Positions 60,038 to 64,000 of a stretch of 64,000 nt of DNA are shown piece by piece. The position numbers and the translations under genes are program-made. Positions within the stretch are counted from its first letter, which is position 1. Every line of letters begins with the position of its first letter. Location of the stretch: positions 3,410,001 through 3,474,000 of the forward strand of contig NZ_CP029191.1 of the NCBI RefSeq assembly GCF_008642335.1, read 5' to 3'. This DNA is from Streptomyces venezuelae. GTDB taxonomy: Bacteria > Actinomycetota > Actinomycetes > Streptomycetales > Streptomycetaceae. The notes below the pieces were generated by a model. The model did not search any database. It was not told the DNA's origin and saw only the letters and a program-made list of their open reading frames with translations.

Positions 60038-60834
60038 CCACCCCGGCCGGGGCCGCGCCCGGCGCCCTGCGCACGGCCGTCGACAAGGACACGGGCGTCG
60101 CCGTCCTGACCCTGGACCGCCCGGAGCGCCACAACGCGATCGACGTACGGACGGCGGACGAACTGTCCGCGACCTGGCGCCGCTACCGGTTCGACGACAC
60201 GGTACGGGCCGTCGTCGTGACCGGCGCGGGCGCGAAGGCGTTCTGCACCGGCATCGACCGGGACGCGGACGTCCCGCAGCCCGCCTCCCCGTACACGATC
60301 GACGACCCGCTCATCGCGATCGGACCGAAGGCCAACGACCTGTGGAAGCCGGTGATCGCCGCCGTCAACGGCATGGCGTGCGGCGGCGCCTTCTATCTCA
60401 TCGGGGAGTCCGAGTTCGTCGTGGCGGACGAGCACGCCACGTTCTTCGACCCGCACACCACGTACGGGATGGTCAGCGCGTACGAGACGATCCACATGGC
60501 GCAGCGCATGCCGTTCGGCGAGATCGCGAGGATGGCGCTGATGGGCACGGCCGAACGGGTCTCGGCCCGGCGCGCGTACGAGACGGGCCTGGTCTCCGAG
60601 CTGACGCCGTCCGGCGGCGCGGTCGCCGCGGCCGTCCGCGCCGCCGAGACCATCGCCTCGTACCCCACGGAGGCCGTGCAGGGCACGGTGCGGGCCGTCT
60701 GGTCGGCGAAGGAGGCCGCCCGCACGCAGGCCCTGGCGCACGCGCCCCACCTGATCGCCCTGGGCAACCTGCCGCGGGACCGCCAGGCGGAGCTGTTCAC
60801 GCACCGCAGGAGCGGCGACTTCCGTACGAGGTGA
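60034..60834 (+). CDS. enoyl-CoA hydratase / isomerase family protein
   Basis: A 266-residue crotonase. The oxyanion-hole motifs are RPERHNAID and AAVNGMACGGAFYL. The segment FFDPHTTYGMVS replaces the usual Glu-containing loop, so the chemistry may be hydration, isomerisation or C-C cleavage. Start ATG 60034 overlaps the DUF35 stop. Together with the thiolase-like and DUF35 genes it makes a three-gene unit for shortening or ring-opening a CoA thioester. Confidence 0.9.
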   Translation: MTTPAGAAPGALRTAVDKDTGVAVLTLDRPERHNAIDVRTADELSATWRRYRFDDTVRAVVVTGAGAKAFCTGIDRDADVPQPASPYTIDDPLIAIGPKANDLWKPVIAAVNGMACGGAFYLIGESEFVVADEHATFFDPHTTYGMVSAYETIHMAQRMPFGEIARMALMGTAERVSARRAYETGLVSELTPSGGAVAAAVRAAETIASYPTEAVQGTVRAVWSAKEAARTQALAHAPHLIALGNLPRDRQAELFTHRRSGDFRTR

Positions 60835-60852
60835 AAGCCCGCACGAGACGGG

Positions 60853-63252
<2,400 letters not shown>

Positions 63253-63434
63253 TTGCCCTGCCACCTCCCCGTACGCGGCCGCCGAAGAAGACAGCCCCGT
63301 GCAGCGTCTCACCACCGAGCCGCTACGGCGGCACGCACCCTGATTCTTCCTGTCCGAGGCGGCGGTGGCGAACCCGGGGCGGGATCGGGGTGTCTACGGA
63401 CAAAACCCCGCCTCCGGGCCTCCGGGACGGCCGC

Positions 63435-64000
63435 TCAGCCCTGAAGGACCGCGAACGTCGCCCCTTGATTGTCCGTGAACACCGCGATCCGACCGTACGG
63501 GGTGTCGGCCGGCGGGGTCCGGACGCGCCCGCCGAGGCGGGTCACCGCGGCGGCGCTCGCGTCGGCGTCGGCCACGTTGAAGTAGACGAGGAAGTGTGCG
63601 GGCATCCGCGCGGGGACGTACCGGTCGGAGACGGGGACGGCCGGGGAGAGCCCGGCCAGGAGGCTGCGGCCGCCGATCGCCGTGTCGGGTCCTGGCTCGG
63701 TGCCCGCGGGCGACCAGATGCGGAAGTCCTCGCCGTCGAGGTCCAGGTCGAGGCCGCCGTATCCGAAGACGTGCTCGTAGAACGGGTCGACCAGGTCCTT
63801 GTCCCGGGAGTACACCTCGGTCCAGCAGTACGAGCCGGGCTTCCCCTGCTTTCCGAAGCCCTGGTGCGTCCCGGCCTGCCAGAGCCCGAAGACGGCGCCC
63901 TCGGGGTCGGCGGCCAGGCCCATGGAGCCGAAGGGCCCCACCGGCATGACGTCCGTGATCATCGAGCCGCCCGCGCGCCTGATCCGCTCGGCGAGCGCGG
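63435..64000 (-). CDS. VOC-family protein, 5' end beyond the window (candidate KbpA)
   Basis: The frame stays open to the right edge; the residues upstream of Met 63962 (ALAERIRRAGGS) fit the family, so that Met is not the start. The visible 188 residues hold one complete VOC module (SYCWTEVYSRDKDLVDPFYEHVFGY split at the middle, to YGRIAVFTDNQGATFAVLQG) and the end of another, as in two-domain VOC proteins of about 250 residues. In S. coelicolor the AfsK-binding inhibitor KbpA is encoded directly upstream of afsK; this gene has that position. Identity is by position only. Confidence 0.8.
   Translation of the reverse strand, partial: ALAERIRRAGGSMITDVMPVGPFGSMGLAADPEGAVFGLWQAGTHQGFGKQGKPGSYCWTEVYSRDKDLVDPFYEHVFGYGGLDLDLDGEDFRIWSPAGTEPGPDTAIGGRSLLAGLSPAVPVSDRYVPARMPAHFLVYFNVADADASAAAVTRLGGRVRTPPADTPYGRIAVFTDNQGATFAVLQG

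Overview
The window is GC-rich actinobacterial DNA, almost certainly a Streptomyces chromosome. The main evidence is a complete AfsK / AfsS / AfsR signalling set at 52.0-63.3 kb, together with a snapalysin protease, an XRE-DUF397 pair, an Fo synthase, many GTG starts with GTGA/ATGA stop-start overlaps, and rare TTA codons confined to a few genes. No tRNA, rRNA, CRISPR array, insertion sequence or prophage was seen.

Left part (0-23 kb). A coupled DUF488 pair, a DUF4232 lipoprotein, a single-domain response regulator and a cytochrome P450 (the last two each with a TTA codon), an F420/FMN-type oxidoreductase, an MFS exporter, snapalysin and a class A penicillin-binding protein with unusual transpeptidase motifs. 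At 9.95-18.03 kb five coupled genes encode a trypsin-like protease, a PknG-like kinase, a VWA protein, a four-helix membrane protein and a solute-binding lipoprotein. This layout resembles the mycobacterial GlnH-GlnX-PknG nutrient-sensing module with two extra components. A polytopic envelope protein and a very long, repeat-rich D-alanyl-D-alanine carboxypeptidase follow.

Middle part (23-43 kb). A GPP34-like protein, an XRE regulator with its DUF397 partner, a sodium:solute symporter, a MarR/MFS divergent pair, an ADP-ribosylglycohydrolase that lacks both metal-binding aspartate motifs, a STAND-like ATPase with TPRs, a secreted FG-GAP protein, the Fo synthase FbiC with an adjacent LLM oxidoreductase, an ankyrin protein and a Tat-exported PHP-domain hydrolase.

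Right part (43-64 kb). A catabolic gene set (aldehyde dehydrogenase, D-aminoacylase-like amidohydrolase, two LLM oxidoreductases, two SDRs, an amidohydrolase-2 protein, and a FadD3-like ligase / thiolase / DUF35 / enoyl-CoA hydratase block) surrounds and interrupts the afsR-afsS...afsK locus. Its promoters share the palindrome CTGACGnnnCGTCAG (five perfect and three degenerate sites). A ninth site, perfect, lies 21 kb away between an EthD-like gene and an SDR gene, which ties those to the same predicted regulon. Beside afsS is a small gene for a secreted peptide carrying the same DSHIPxPP signature as AfsS, with a TTA codon in its signal peptide. Intergenic DNA in this part holds 53-bp and 78-bp tandem repeats, the latter with three potential G-quadruplexes.
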